Part shown: in pieces, positions 7,700 to 16,525 of the stretch
How the letters are laid out: every line of letters starts with the position of its first letter
How positions within the stretch are numbered: position 1 is the stretch's first letter
Source: Dolichospermum sp. DET69
Lineage (GTDB): Bacteria > Cyanobacteriota > Cyanobacteriia > Cyanobacteriales > Nostocaceae
Direction of reading: 5' to 3'
Assembly (NCBI GenBank): GCA_017355425.1
Contig: CP070233.1
Coordinates: 4,993,501-5,057,500, forward strand
DNA: 64,000 nucleotides
Notes under the pieces: model-generated
The model's database searches: none
What the model was told of the DNA's origin: nothing
Seen by the model: only the letters and a program-made list of their open reading frames with translations
Made by a program: the position numbers and the translations under genes

Positions 7700-8354
7700 T
7701 TTTCCCTTGCTGGGTAAGGGTTCTAAACCTTTAGGATTATAAGCAAGTTTTAAAAGTTGGTTTAATGAATTGGTTTAAATAATTTTTTCTGTGATAATTT
7801 ACACTCATTTACTTACTGACTTCAATTTTTGATGACATCTGGTAAGTTTATCTTTTCTATATCTAGTTTAACATATCGCGGAAGTCCCCACATTCAATGT
7901 ATAAGGTGGGGATTGTGATAACTTGTTCTCCATACACCATTTAACGCCTGTTGAGACATTGGCAAACCTTTCTTATTAAGGAATACAAAACTTTTGTTAC
8001 TTGTATTTCTGTCTCGACATATAACTAATAAGTTATGCAGAAATGTATACGAGGGTTTGAATCCCTCTCTCTCCATTACCCAGTAATAATCAAGTTCGAT
8101 TTAACAATCCTGATTTGCCAGTACAACTTAAATCCAATTTCTGGATATAAATAGTGGATTTTGCTCAAGAGTGAGCATTTTGTGTACAGTATATGCAGGT
8201 AAACGGCAAAATATCAGATTCACCTACAAGAAATTGGCTAAAATCTACCTGATAGGTATTAATCCAACTAGTGCAGCATCAGGAAATTAGTTAAAATTTA
8301 GCTATTGTCAATTTACCTACAACAACATCCCCACTTTAATATTTAGAGGTATCA
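7700..8354. other. Intergenic region with tRNA-end duplication, no credible gene
   Basis: About 650 bases between tRNA-Ser and the NYN gene. It contains a short hairpin (CCCCAC...GTGGGG, about 7886-7913) and a second copy of the tRNA-Ser 3' end at 8051-8076. A 60-codon minus-strand frame at 7894-8076 begins inside that tRNA fragment and is not credible. The rest is AT-rich with no recognisable signal. Confidence 0.6.
8051..8076 (+). repeat. Partial copy of tRNA-Ser 3' end (possible att scar)
   Basis: GAGGGTTTGAATCCC followed by TCTCTCTCCAT matches the T-arm and acceptor 3' end of tRNA-Ser (7675-7700) at 23 of 26 positions. Two of the three differences are compensatory within the T-stem, so it looks like the end of another serine tRNA gene rather than decay of this one. 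Confidence 0.7.
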
Positions 8355-9065
8355 ATGCAGTTTGACAATTTTAACAAAAAAACAAACGAATATAAAGAAC
8401 TGAAAGAAAAACCTCATTGGCAAGGTTCAGCAACTAAAGGCAGCCTTAAAGCTAAAGAACCCAATCCAGCTAATCATATCGGCTTGAATGAGGATGACAA
8501 TCGTGGTAGAGTCGCAATTTTTATTGATGGTTTAAATCTATTTCATGCCGCATTACAACTGGGAATTGAAATTGATTATGTTAAATTGCTGTGTCGGTTA
8601 ACGAAAACCTCTCGGTTATTACGTGCTTTCTTTTACACGGGAATTGATAGTGGCAACGAAAAGCAACAGGGATTTCTGTTATGGATGCGTCGTAATGGTT
8701 ATCGTGTAGTTACTAAAGATATGAGTGTAGTTGTCGATAATTACAAAAAACCAAATCTGAATGTAGAAATTGCCGTAGATATGATTACTTTAGCACCCTA
8801 TTATGATACCGCTATTTTGGTCAGTGGAGATGGCGATCTATCCTATGCTATCCATGCAGTTAGTAATTTGGGTGCTAGAGTAGAAGTAATTGGGTTACAA
8901 ACAACAACTAGCGATAGTGAAACCCGATCTAGAAATCATCTAATTGATGTAGCTGATGAATTTATAGATTTTGACAGTATTAAACAATACATTCAAAAAG
9001 ATGCTTCTATTGGCTATAGTGATCGAACTTCTGCAAATTACCATCTGCAAATTCCCAATATATAA
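8355..9065 (+). CDS. NYN-domain protein, LabA/DUF88 family
   Basis: 236 residues. A disordered N-terminus of about 50 residues precedes a PIN-like NYN domain: VAIFIDGLNLFHAAL (first acidic motif), RAFFYTG, then VEIAVDMITLAPYYDTAILVSGDGDLSYAI (second and third acidic motifs) and GARVEVIG. The family contains RNases and the Synechococcus clock-output regulator LabA, to which this is similar in architecture. All expected acidic residues are present. It is monocistronic, preceded by AGAGGT. Role as a LabA orthologue is inferred. Confidence 0.85.
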   Translation: MQFDNFNKKTNEYKELKEKPHWQGSATKGSLKAKEPNPANHIGLNEDDNRGRVAIFIDGLNLFHAALQLGIEIDYVKLLCRLTKTSRLLRAFFYTGIDSGNEKQQGFLLWMRRNGYRVVTKDMSVVVDNYKKPNLNVEIAVDMITLAPYYDTAILVSGDGDLSYAIHAVSNLGARVEVIGLQTTTSDSETRSRNHLIDVADEFIDFDSIKQYIQKDASIGYSDRTSANYHLQIPNI

Positions 9066-9389
9066 ATTTTTCTCGCTTTTTTGCAATTTATAGTAACCAC
9101 AAAAATGGTTATGATACCAATTAATAATGAAAATCCGCTCTGAAAACAGAGTGTCAATCCTGACCTATGACATATTATACCAATCTCAAATTATTTTAAA
9201 TTTGAGGGCTTTTAGTGTTGCATTTTATTTGGCATTTTTCTAATATCTATGCTATACCAGTGTAGAAACAGCTAATCGGCATTAACAAGTATAATTACCA
9301 TCATTTAAAATCAAATTTTAAATCAAGGATGATTGCTGATTAATGTGTTTTTAGCATTTACTTAAAATATATCTTTTTAAGATATATTT
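9066..9389. other. Intergenic region without recognised features
   Basis: AT-rich. It contains only a small hairpin (CTCTGAAAACAGAG, about 9138) and a near-palindromic CTCAAATTATTTTAAATTTGAG at about 9186-9207 that may be a weak terminator. No open frame looks coding. Confidence 0.5.
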
Positions 9390-9746
9390 ATGAGAAACTA
9401 TATTGTTAAGGGAGTAAATGCTGTGAATCAAATCCAGTTAACTTTATTTATTAGCTATGTCCTCATGACTGGCTATTTTTTTACAAATTGGTTAACTTTT
9501 TCCCTTCGTCACCCAACGTCTTCTCCAGAGGATAAATTTTTATCCTTTATTATGTTTATCATTACCACTATTTTGTGGCCTGTAGTTATCATGATCTCTT
9601 GCTTAGAAACTTTAAAGAAAGGCAAGTTAGAATTCACTACCGTAGTTCCTGTACTTTTAGCAATATTTGCTGTTGGTCTTTCCTACTATTTAAGTTCTGT
9701 CCATGAACATTGGCTGTGTTATTACGATCTATTTTGCCATATTTAA
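9390..9746 (+). CDS. Small hypothetical membrane protein
   Basis: 118 residues with three predicted membrane helices at about 15-36 (QLTLFISYVLMTGYFFTNWL), 50-68 (FIMFIITTILWPVVIMIS) and 82-100 (VVPVLLAIFAVGLSYYL). It ends in a Cys/His-containing tail. No ribosome binding site is strong. I do not recognise the family; similar small membrane proteins are common and unnamed in Nostocales. Confidence 0.55.
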   Translation: MRNYIVKGVNAVNQIQLTLFISYVLMTGYFFTNWLTFSLRHPTSSPEDKFLSFIMFIITTILWPVVIMISCLETLKKGKLEFTTVVPVLLAIFAVGLSYYLSSVHEHWLCYYDLFCHI

Positions 9747-10093
9747 ATTCATATCAGCAGCAGGTTTAAATTTTAGATTGGGTTTTTCAAAGTCTACATT
9801 CTGAAACTTGATTCCCTAAATTCAAACCTTAATCATCTTTACCTTCTGCCCGATAATTAGCAGCTTGGGAGATAACAACTTTAAGTTTTACTAATATTTA
9901 ATTTTTGAGATATTACTTTTGGTGGGCATTGCCCACTCTACAATACTTTTTCCTTCTTCCTGTTGACCTTGGTTGTGGGGATATTTTGACTTTTTTGACC
10001 AACTTGGGAAAATTTGGATTTGTTGGTTACGGTTACAGATAATCTATTAGCTTTGACTAAGTTGATGAGAGTTTGATTCAGCAATATACAATA

Positions 10094-10168
10094 GGGCGAA
10101 CGATGGGAATTGAACCCACGAATGGTGGTACCACAAACCACTGCCTTAACCACTTGGCTACGCTCGCC
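10094..10168 (-). tRNA. trnH-GTG: tRNA-His (GTG)
   Basis: On the minus strand the acceptor GGCGAGC pairs with GTTCGCC (one G-T pair). The anticodon stem GTGGT/ACCAC encloses TTGTGGT, so the anticodon is GTG. The T-arm is CGTGGGTTCAATTCCCATCG and the discriminator is C, as in bacterial tRNA-His. The genomic -1 base is T, not G. Confidence 0.95.
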
Positions 10169-10287
10169 ATTCATTTCTATGAGTATAGCACTACCTGAGA
10201 AAAATAATCAAGCTTTTTTTTCCAGAAATTAGATAATTTTCTTGGTAGTCTTTAAAAGAGTAAAAACTAGACCAGATAGAGCTAGAA

Positions 10288-10712
10288 TTGACACTCTCAG
10301 GGAAGACAGCCACTGAGATTCTACTGACAGAATTAAATTAAGAGTTTAGCTCAATCTAATCTCGCTGCGACCGTCAAACGCCGCCTAAACGCTCAAAACA
10401 ACTGCCAATCAAGGTGTCGAAATTGCGCTTACTTTTATGGTTTTCAGTGTTTTTAGAATCCATCACTAAGGCAAGACGCGGTACGCTCCACAACCTGCCA
10501 TTACTCGCTCTTTCTTGTCAATACTGCCGTTAGGACTTAAACCTAACCGTTGTTTCTTATGAGCCGGAATTTCTCCGGACTAGGATGCTTCAACACGTAG
10601 ATGTTTTTTGTTCTTACTCACAATTTAATTCTAACATACCACAGGGATTAAAATCCCTCGTGCCGTTTCCCTCTCAGGTCTAAAGACGCTGAGTTTCCCA
10701 CTTACCGCGAGG
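10288..10712. mobile_element. Non-autonomous hairpin-ended element A (IS200/IS605-like ends)
   Basis: The left end TTGACACTCTCAG and right end CCACTTACC are shared with elements at 21598-21843 and 61506-61880. A subterminal hairpin at 10673-10693 reads CTCAGGTCTAAAGACGCTGAG. The interior of about 380 bases holds no open frame. The right end stops a few bases before the ATG of the DUF4359 gene, and the intervening GAGGT may serve as its ribosome binding site. The gap 10169-10287 shows nothing else. Confidence 0.7.
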
Positions 10713-10716
10713 TCTT

Positions 10717-11097
10717 ATGAAACCTTTAACTTTCATTATATGCGTAGGAGCAGCGGGCGTTACTGTTCTAGGGGCAATTATGGCGAAAACCAACCCCAAT
10801 CAGGATGAATATGAAAAGTATGCAGTCCAAAAGCTGACAACCTACTTGGAAACAGATGTATGTAAAAAGACACCAAGTTTTTTAGAAAAATTAATCAAGG
10901 TTAATTGTCAGCAAATGCTTCAGTCCGCTACACCGCATATCAAGGAACTGATTACTACTACCACTAACCGACAAGACTATATAATCTTTAGTATTTACCG
11001 AACGGAAATCAAACTTGATTCTTGGATACCAGGGTATAAATTTGAAACGGTGGGAGCATTAAATCAATTCTATACTTACAATGCTGAAGAAAAATAA
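10717..11097 (+). CDS. DUF4359 family protein
   Basis: 126 residues. An N-terminal signal-anchor helix (LTFIICVGAAGVTVLGAIMA) precedes a conserved extracytoplasmic domain with TNPNQDEYEKYAVQKL, two Cys (VCKKTP and NCQQML) and IFSIYRTEIKLDSWIPGYKFETVG. This matches the cyanobacterial DUF4359 pattern. The function is unknown, and secretion or membrane attachment is inferred. The start codon lies immediately after the right end of element A, with GCGAGGTC as the apparent ribosome binding site. Confidence 0.82.
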   Translation: MKPLTFIICVGAAGVTVLGAIMAKTNPNQDEYEKYAVQKLTTYLETDVCKKTPSFLEKLIKVNCQQMLQSATPHIKELITTTTNRQDYIIFSIYRTEIKLDSWIPGYKFETVGALNQFYTYNAEEK

Positions 11098-11246
11098 ATT
11101 GGCATCAATGAAGACCTAAGATACAAGTAGTTCCGAAAAATAACTACTACCGCAGGGCGGAATTTAGAATTTAGAATGAATACAGCATCAGCTTTTCACA
11201 GATTGGGAATGCTTCATTAACTTACGCCATACTGTACTACTATTTG

Positions 11247-12599
11247 ATGAGTTTTTGTACTAACTGTTTGTATCCGCAAAATCCTAATAATGCGCTGTTT
11301 TGTCTCAAATGTGGTAAATCAATTTTACTTAAAGATCGTTATCGTCCTCTTTATCCTCTAGGTAAGGGTGGTTTTGGGAGAACATTACTAGGGGTGGATG
11401 AACATATCCCTTCCCAACCTCAATGCGCGATTAAACAATTCTGTTTTCCAGAAGAAGATCCAATCATTTTGATGAAAGCGGTGGACTTATTTCGGCAGGA
11501 GGCAGTGCGTTTAGATGAGTTGCGCCATCCCCAAATACCCCAACTACTGGCATATTTTGAACAAGAAAATAAGTTGTATTTAATACAAGAGTTAATTTCA
11601 GGACAGACTTTAGCGCAAGAACTATTACAACAAGGGGTTTTTAATCAGGAAAAAATCCAGAAACTACTGCAAGATTTATTACCTGTGTTGGAATTTGTTC
11701 ATACTCATCATGTCATTCACAGGGATATTAAGCCGGAAAATATCATGAGGAAATCCCCAGGAGGAGATTTAGTATTGATTGATTTTGGTGTTGCTAAGTT
11801 TATTTCTGCCACTGGGGTGATGAAAACAGGAACAACTATTGGTAGTCCTGAATATATGGCTCCTGAACAAATGCGGGGTAAGGTTTTACCAGCTAGTGAT
11901 CTTTATAGTTTGGGTGTCAGTTGTATTCAGTTATTAACGGGGATTTCTCCTTTTGATTTATATGATGACACAAGCGTTCGCTGGGTGTGGCGAGATTATT
12001 TACCTCCGGGAAATCAGGTTACACCGCATCTAAGTGAAATTCTGGATAAATTAATTCATAATGCTCTTGCCCAACGCTACAAATCTGCTCAGGAAGTCTT
12101 AGCAGCAATCGAAATTAAAACCCAAGCAGGGAAAAAACAGCCAATTACCACTCTTCGTTCTACTATTGGTTTAGATTACACAGATTTAAGTAATTTACTG
12201 ACATGGAAACAGTGGCAAAAGGCAGATGAAAAAACTTGGGCGTTAATGTGTCAAGCTTTATCTAAACGGGTAGGTAGTTATTTATCTAATGATGATTTGG
12301 AAAGTTTACCTTGTCAGGATTTTCAAATAATTGACCAATTGTGGACAAAATCTAGTCAAGGACATTTTGGTTTTAGCATCCAAACTCAAATTTATAATAA
12401 CTGTGATACGGACTATGCACAATTTTGCAGTACAGTAGGTTGGTATTTACCTAATGCTACTTCTGTCCGGCAACAATTATCTTTTAAGTTATCTGCACCA
12501 ACAGGCCATTTACCTTCTCACTTTTGGGTTAGTGGTAATCAGTTTGGAAGACACATGAAAGCTTTAGCGGCAAAGGTAGCAAGCTGTTACAATAATTGA
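11247..12599 (+). CDS. Serine/threonine protein kinase with zinc ribbon and GUN4 domain
   Basis: 450 residues from the ATG at 11247 (a TTG lies one codon earlier). Domains in order: zinc ribbon with C4-x2-C7 and C19-x2-C22; Hanks-type kinase at about 33-290 with glycine loop GKGGFG, AIK lysine, catalytic HRDIKPENIM, DFG (DFGVAKF) and SPEYMAPEQ activation segment; then a GUN4 domain at about 305-445 (YTDLSNLLTWKQWQKADEKT, FGFSIQTQIY). GUN4 binds Mg-chelatase substrate or product porphyrins, so the enzyme may couple tetrapyrrole status to phosphorylation (inference). No transmembrane helix. Confidence 0.9.
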   Translation: MSFCTNCLYPQNPNNALFCLKCGKSILLKDRYRPLYPLGKGGFGRTLLGVDEHIPSQPQCAIKQFCFPEEDPIILMKAVDLFRQEAVRLDELRHPQIPQLLAYFEQENKLYLIQELISGQTLAQELLQQGVFNQEKIQKLLQDLLPVLEFVHTHHVIHRDIKPENIMRKSPGGDLVLIDFGVAKFISATGVMKTGTTIGSPEYMAPEQMRGKVLPASDLYSLGVSCIQLLTGISPFDLYDDTSVRWVWRDYLPPGNQVTPHLSEILDKLIHNALAQRYKSAQEVLAAIEIKTQAGKKQPITTLRSTIGLDYTDLSNLLTWKQWQKADEKTWALMCQALSKRVGSYLSNDDLESLPCQDFQIIDQLWTKSSQGHFGFSIQTQIYNNCDTDYAQFCSTVGWYLPNATSVRQQLSFKLSAPTGHLPSHFWVSGNQFGRHMKALAAKVASCYNN

Positions 12600-12657
12600 A
12601 TTCGTTCTGATACTTTGTATGGGCATGACTTCTCGAAAGTGCTGCTTTTAATTGTAT

Positions 12658-12712
12658 CCGAGGCTCTGCCTCTATGATAGCATTCCCAGTCAGAGACTGG
12701 GAACGAGATATT
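12658..12712. repeat. Pair of small REP hairpins
   Basis: GAGGCTCTGCCTC and TCCCAGTCAGAGACTGGGA lie in tandem between the kinase gene and rsmA. Such dual hairpins recur in cyanobacterial intergenic regions. There is no T-run, so terminator function is uncertain. Confidence 0.55.
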
Positions 12713-12744
12713 TTGGAAAAGGTCTAATTTTTAATTTTAATAAG

Positions 12745-13563
12745 ATGATTCAACCCCGTAAACAGTTTGCTCAACATTGGTTAAAAAGTGATAAAGCTCT
12801 CAATGCAATTGTCCAAGCGGCTAATTGTCAAGAAACTGATCAAGTTCTAGAAATTGGCCCAGGTACGGGAATTTTGACTCGTCGATTATTACCATTAGTG
12901 AAATCTTTATTAGCGGTGGAAATTGATAGAGATTTATGTAAGTTACTGGTTGAGAGAATGAGAGAAAAAGAAAATTTCTTGTTGCTGCAAGGAGATTTTC
13001 TGACTCTTGATTTACCATCCCAACTAACAGGATTTACTAATTTCCAAAAGCAAAATAAAGTGGTTGCTAATATTCCTTATAATATTACTGGTCCAATTAT
13101 TGAAAAGTTATTGGGGACGATTTCTCATCCCAACCCAGAACCTTTTGATTCTATTGTTTTGTTGGTACAGAAGGAAGTAGCAGAAAGATTATATGCTAAA
13201 CCCGGTTCAAGAACTTTTGGGGCGTTGTCTGTGCGGGTGCAATATTTGGCAGATTGTGAGTTAATTTGTCCAGTTCCGGCTGCGGCATTTGTGCCACCAC
13301 CCAAGGTAGATTCGGCTGTGGTGCGGTTGAGTCCCAAAAATATAAAAGTTCCGGCTAATGACCCTAAAAGGCTAGAAAATCTGGTGAAATTGGGTTTTGC
13401 GTCAAAGCGAAAAATGTTAAGAAATAATTTACAATCGGTAGTTGAACGCGATAGCTTGACTCAATTACTGGAACAATTAGAAATAAATCCCCAAGTTCGC
13501 GCTGAAGACCTCGGTGTGGCAGAATGGGTATCACTGGTAAATATGATCGGCATTAAAATTTAG
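12745..13563 (+). CDS. rsmA: 16S rRNA (adenine(1518)-N6/adenine(1519)-N6)-dimethyltransferase
   Basis: 272 residues from MIQPRKQFAQHWL. I reject an upstream in-frame ATG at 12652 because it runs through the REP hairpins. KsgA/RsmA motifs: VLEIGPGTGILTRRLL (SAM motif I), LLAVEIDRDL (acidic motif II), VVANIPYNITGPII (N-I-P-Y catalytic loop) and FVPPPKVDSAVVRL. It dimethylates two adjacent adenines in helix 45 during 30S assembly. It is the first gene of an rsmA-ispE-DUF3082 series. Confidence 0.95.
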   Translation: MIQPRKQFAQHWLKSDKALNAIVQAANCQETDQVLEIGPGTGILTRRLLPLVKSLLAVEIDRDLCKLLVERMREKENFLLLQGDFLTLDLPSQLTGFTNFQKQNKVVANIPYNITGPIIEKLLGTISHPNPEPFDSIVLLVQKEVAERLYAKPGSRTFGALSVRVQYLADCELICPVPAAAFVPPPKVDSAVVRLSPKNIKVPANDPKRLENLVKLGFASKRKMLRNNLQSVVERDSLTQLLEQLEINPQVRAEDLGVAEWVSLVNMIGIKI

Positions 13564-13612
13564 CTTTTCTTTGTCATAATTGTATTTCTTGATTTTGAAT
13601 TTTTAATTGCTT

Positions 13613-14557
13613 ATGCGTTTTTATCGTTTAATTGCACCTGCAAAAATCAATTTGTATTTAGAAATTATCGGTAGTCGTATTGACGGGTATCATGAATTAG
13701 CAATGATCCTCCAAAGTATAGATTTGTCTGATGAAATTGATATCCATGCTGCCAGCACGGAGAATATCCGCGTTTATTGTGATCATCCTCAAGTACCCAC
13801 AGATCAAACTAATTTAGTTTACAAAGCAGCGGCATTAATGGCTCAGGAATTTCCTAAAGCTTATAGTAATTTTGGTGGTGTTGATATTACTATCAAAAAG
13901 CATATTCCTGTTGCTGCTGGTTTAGCCGGAGGTTCTACCAATGCCGCAGCGGTGTTAGTGGGAATAGATTTACTTTGGAACTTAGGATTAACTCAATCAG
14001 AATTAGAAGAGTTTGGCGCAAGTCTCGGTTCTGATGTACCATTTTGTATTGCTGGAGGAACGGCAATTGCTACTGGTAGAGGTGAAGAACTTTCTCCTTT
14101 ACAAAGTTTGGATAATTTACATCTAGTCTTAGGTAAATATCGTAGTTTAGAAGTTTCCACACCTTGGGCTTATAAAACCTATCGGCAACAATTTGGGATT
14201 AATTATATTCAAGATTCAGAAGGTTTAGCAGCTCGTACCAGTGCTTTTCATTCAGAAGGGATGGTAAAAGCTATCTTAAATCAGAATACCGGAAAAATTG
14301 TCCAAGAATTACATAATGATTTAGAGAAAGTTGTCTTACCAGCTTATCCCCAAGTATTGCAACTGCGGGAATTATTTGCTAGTCAGGCAGGAGTTTTAGG
14401 GACAATGATGTCAGGTTCTGGACCTTCAGTATTTGCCATTGTTGAATCTCAAACTCAAGCAGAAATAGTCAAGCAGCAAATACGTGAGGCCATTCCTAAC
14501 GATGATTTAGAATTGTTTGTCACGCACACGATTAAACATGGAATTAAAATCGCCTAA
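13613..14557 (+). CDS. ispE: 4-diphosphocytidyl-2-C-methyl-D-erythritol kinase
   Basis: 314 residues from MRFYRLIAPAKINLYLEIIG. A GHMP kinase of the MEP isoprenoid pathway that phosphorylates CDP-methylerythritol, feeding carotenoid, phytol and quinone synthesis. Motifs: PAKINLYL; the ATP-binding PVAAGLAGGSTNAAA loop; LGSDVPFCIAGG with the catalytic Asp; GTMMSGSGPSVFAI near the C-terminus. Length and motifs are complete. It is 49 bases downstream of rsmA. Confidence 0.95.
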   Translation: MRFYRLIAPAKINLYLEIIGSRIDGYHELAMILQSIDLSDEIDIHAASTENIRVYCDHPQVPTDQTNLVYKAAALMAQEFPKAYSNFGGVDITIKKHIPVAAGLAGGSTNAAAVLVGIDLLWNLGLTQSELEEFGASLGSDVPFCIAGGTAIATGRGEELSPLQSLDNLHLVLGKYRSLEVSTPWAYKTYRQQFGINYIQDSEGLAARTSAFHSEGMVKAILNQNTGKIVQELHNDLEKVVLPAYPQVLQLRELFASQAGVLGTMMSGSGPSVFAIVESQTQAEIVKQQIREAIPNDDLELFVTHTIKHGIKIA

Positions 14558-14763
14558 TTTATGTAATAATTTGTCAGAATCAGGATGTCCACCGATTTAA
14601 TGATTAACAGGACTAAAACTGGAATTTTATGACCATTCTACTTAATTAACATGAAATTCAAATTGTCTAATTCATGTGATAATTTGTCAGAATCAGGATG
14701 TCCACCGATTTAAAGATTAACAGGATTAAAATGGGGATTTTATGACCATTCTACTTAATTAAT
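14554..14763. repeat. Imperfect tandem duplication, period 113 bp
   Basis: The segment ATGTAATAATTTGTCAGAAT...CATTCTACTTAATTAA occurs twice, the TTGTCAGAATCAGGATG landmark being at 14571 and 14684. Copies differ at a few positions only. The duplication overlaps the ispE stop region and fills the gap before the next gene. Confidence 0.8.
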
Positions 14764-14769
14764 ATTGTG

Positions 14770-15093
14770 ATGAATCAACCAAAAGAACCGCCATTAGCAG
14801 ATAGTTCTACTACAGTAAAAGCAACTCCTTTACGTTGTATAATTGGCTCAACAATTTCGGGAGGATTTGCATTTGCTACCTATTCTCTAATGATAGCGAT
14901 CGCCACCACTTTTGCCAATAAAACTACCCATTCTGATAACCAAACTGTAATCAACATCGCTGCCGCTGTCCGGACTTTAGTGGTAGGTATAGTAGCCTTG
15001 GGAGCAGGAATATTTGGGTTAGTTGCATTAGGTTTATTCGCTTTATCAATACAACTTCTTATCCAGCAATTCAGCAATCCTAAAAGTAGTTAA
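14770..15093 (+). CDS. DUF3082-like small membrane protein
   Basis: 107 residues from MNQPKEPPLADSS (an in-frame GTG lies one codon earlier). Two membrane helices: about 27-50 (IGSTISGGFAFATYSLMIAI) and 68-98 (VRTLVVGIVALGAGIFGLVA, LGLFALSIQLLI). The layout and the position just after ispE fit the cyanobacterial DUF3082 family as I remember it. No function is assigned to that family. Confidence 0.7.
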   Translation: MNQPKEPPLADSSTTVKATPLRCIIGSTISGGFAFATYSLMIAIATTFANKTTHSDNQTVINIAAAVRTLVVGIVALGAGIFGLVALGLFALSIQLLIQQFSNPKSS

Positions 15094-15096
15094 TTA

Positions 15097-15243
15097 GTCA
15101 TTGGTCATTGGTCATTGGTCATTGGTCATTGGTCATTGGTCATTGGTCATTGGTCATTGGTCATTGGTCATTGGTCATTGGTCATTGGTCATTGGTCATT
15201 AGTTATTAGTCATTGGTCATTGGTCATTAGTCATTGGTCATTG
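15097..15243. repeat. 7-bp short tandem repeat array (TTGGTCA)n
   Basis: Around twenty copies of the heptamer TCATTGG, with a few TTAGTCA/TTAGTTA variants near the right end. It is a typical short tandemly repeated repetitive sequence of heterocystous cyanobacteria and lies between convergent genes. Confidence 0.95.
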
Positions 15244-15274
15244 GGGAGAGGCAGAAGTTTTTTTTAATTTTTAA

Positions 15275-16165
15275 TTAATTTGTACTCCCTACAGGTATAG
15301 GTTTGACTAATTGTGAGCGATTTTTGATAAATTGCAATTTAGTATTTGTTGAGCCTGAATTTAACTGATGTTTTTTTCGCCAATTTGCCGGAGATAAACC
15401 ATGATGTTGGCGAAACTGTCGGGAGAAATAACAAGTGTGTTGATAACCAATATTAGTAGCAATTTCCTCAATTGTTTGGGTAGTATTTTTTAGTAAAGTC
15501 AGGGCTGCTACCATTCTTCGTTTCACAATCCAAACATTTATTGGCTCTCCTGTTTGTTTAGCAACTTGGTTAGTTAAATAAGCAGAAGAATAACCCACAG
15601 CTTCCGCAACATCAGATGCAGTGATTCCTTCTTGATAATTCTCTTCAATATAATCAAAAATCTTTTTTAAATGGGGAATAGTCGGAAAAATTGATTGAGA
15701 ATTTACTTCTGTATTCGGTAATTCTGGTTTTGCTAATTGATGGGTATTTGTCGTATACCAATATCTAAAAAGAGCTTGTTTTTGTAGTCTAATAGTAATA
15801 GCTCGCAATAACTCATCCGTTGTTGCCGGTTTAGTTAAATAATCATCTGCTCCCAATTCCATTGCTTTTCGTAAAGATTCTTTTGTATTAATAGCGGTCA
15901 GAAAAATAAAAGGAATAATTGCTGTTAATGAATATTCCCGCAGATTACTTAATACAGTATAACCATCCATGTCTGGCATTACCAGATCACAAATTACCAA
16001 ATCAGGTAAATATTTTTTGATTAATTGCAGTCCAATAATACCATTTTCTGCACCTATAGCATGATAGCCCTCGGACTCAAGATAATCTATAACAAAATTG
16101 CGGTTCACAACGTCATTATCAATGACGATAATTTGTTTTGTTTCGTACATAATTATGCCAATCAT
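15275..16165 (-). CDS. Response regulator with AraC-type DNA-binding domain
   Basis: 296 residues. Receiver domain at about 10-128: acidic pair D16/D18, phospho-acceptor D60 in VICDLVMPDMDG, conserved T in FLTAI and K in YLTKP. A linker is followed by an AraC/XylS HTH pair at about 175-275: ITASDVAEAVGYSSAYLTNQ and the second helix set IEEIATNIGYQHTCYFSRQF, then HHGLSPANWRK. A cytosolic transcription factor activated by an unidentified histidine kinase, with no kinase adjacent. MYETKQ, five codons in, is an alternative start. Confidence 0.92.
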   Translation of the reverse strand: MIGIIMYETKQIIVIDNDVVNRNFVIDYLESEGYHAIGAENGIIGLQLIKKYLPDLVICDLVMPDMDGYTVLSNLREYSLTAIIPFIFLTAINTKESLRKAMELGADDYLTKPATTDELLRAITIRLQKQALFRYWYTTNTHQLAKPELPNTEVNSQSIFPTIPHLKKIFDYIEENYQEGITASDVAEAVGYSSAYLTNQVAKQTGEPINVWIVKRRMVAALTLLKNTTQTIEEIATNIGYQHTCYFSRQFRQHHGLSPANWRKKHQLNSGSTNTKLQFIKNRSQLVKPIPVGSTN

Positions 16166-16525
16166 TAAATTTTGGTATTTTTAGCCACTACTAAGTTCTG
16201 TACCGATTTACGGACAAATCTAGATATAAACAAAAGCAATAGGAAACACAGAATTCGAGTAAAGAGTTAATAAAATCTTGATAATTGCTATTATCTGAAT
16301 TAGTAATTCATCTTTCACCGATTTATATTTAAGCTTGAATAAATCTAATTTTATCAATAAAAAGTAAATACTTTCAACTTAGTTGCATGAAAAAAATAAT
16401 GGTTGTTTTTATTACTTTTGACTTGAGTCACCCTGAAAATTGAACTTAAAAACATAAGATTGCAATATTGTCAATTAATATTTGTTTGAATCTGGGGATT
16501 GTCAGATTTGATAAATAGGTAAATT
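16166..16525. other. Intergenic region without recognised features
   Basis: 360 AT-rich bases upstream of the response-regulator gene. They presumably include its promoter, but I see no convincing operator palindrome, RNA or coding frame. Confidence 0.5.

Noticed and set aside
7894-8076. 60-codon minus-strand frame
   Set aside because: It begins inside a tRNA 3'-end copy and has no conserved features.
10288-10712. Functional IS605 transposase within element A
   Set aside because: No open frame of useful length; only ends and hairpin are conserved.
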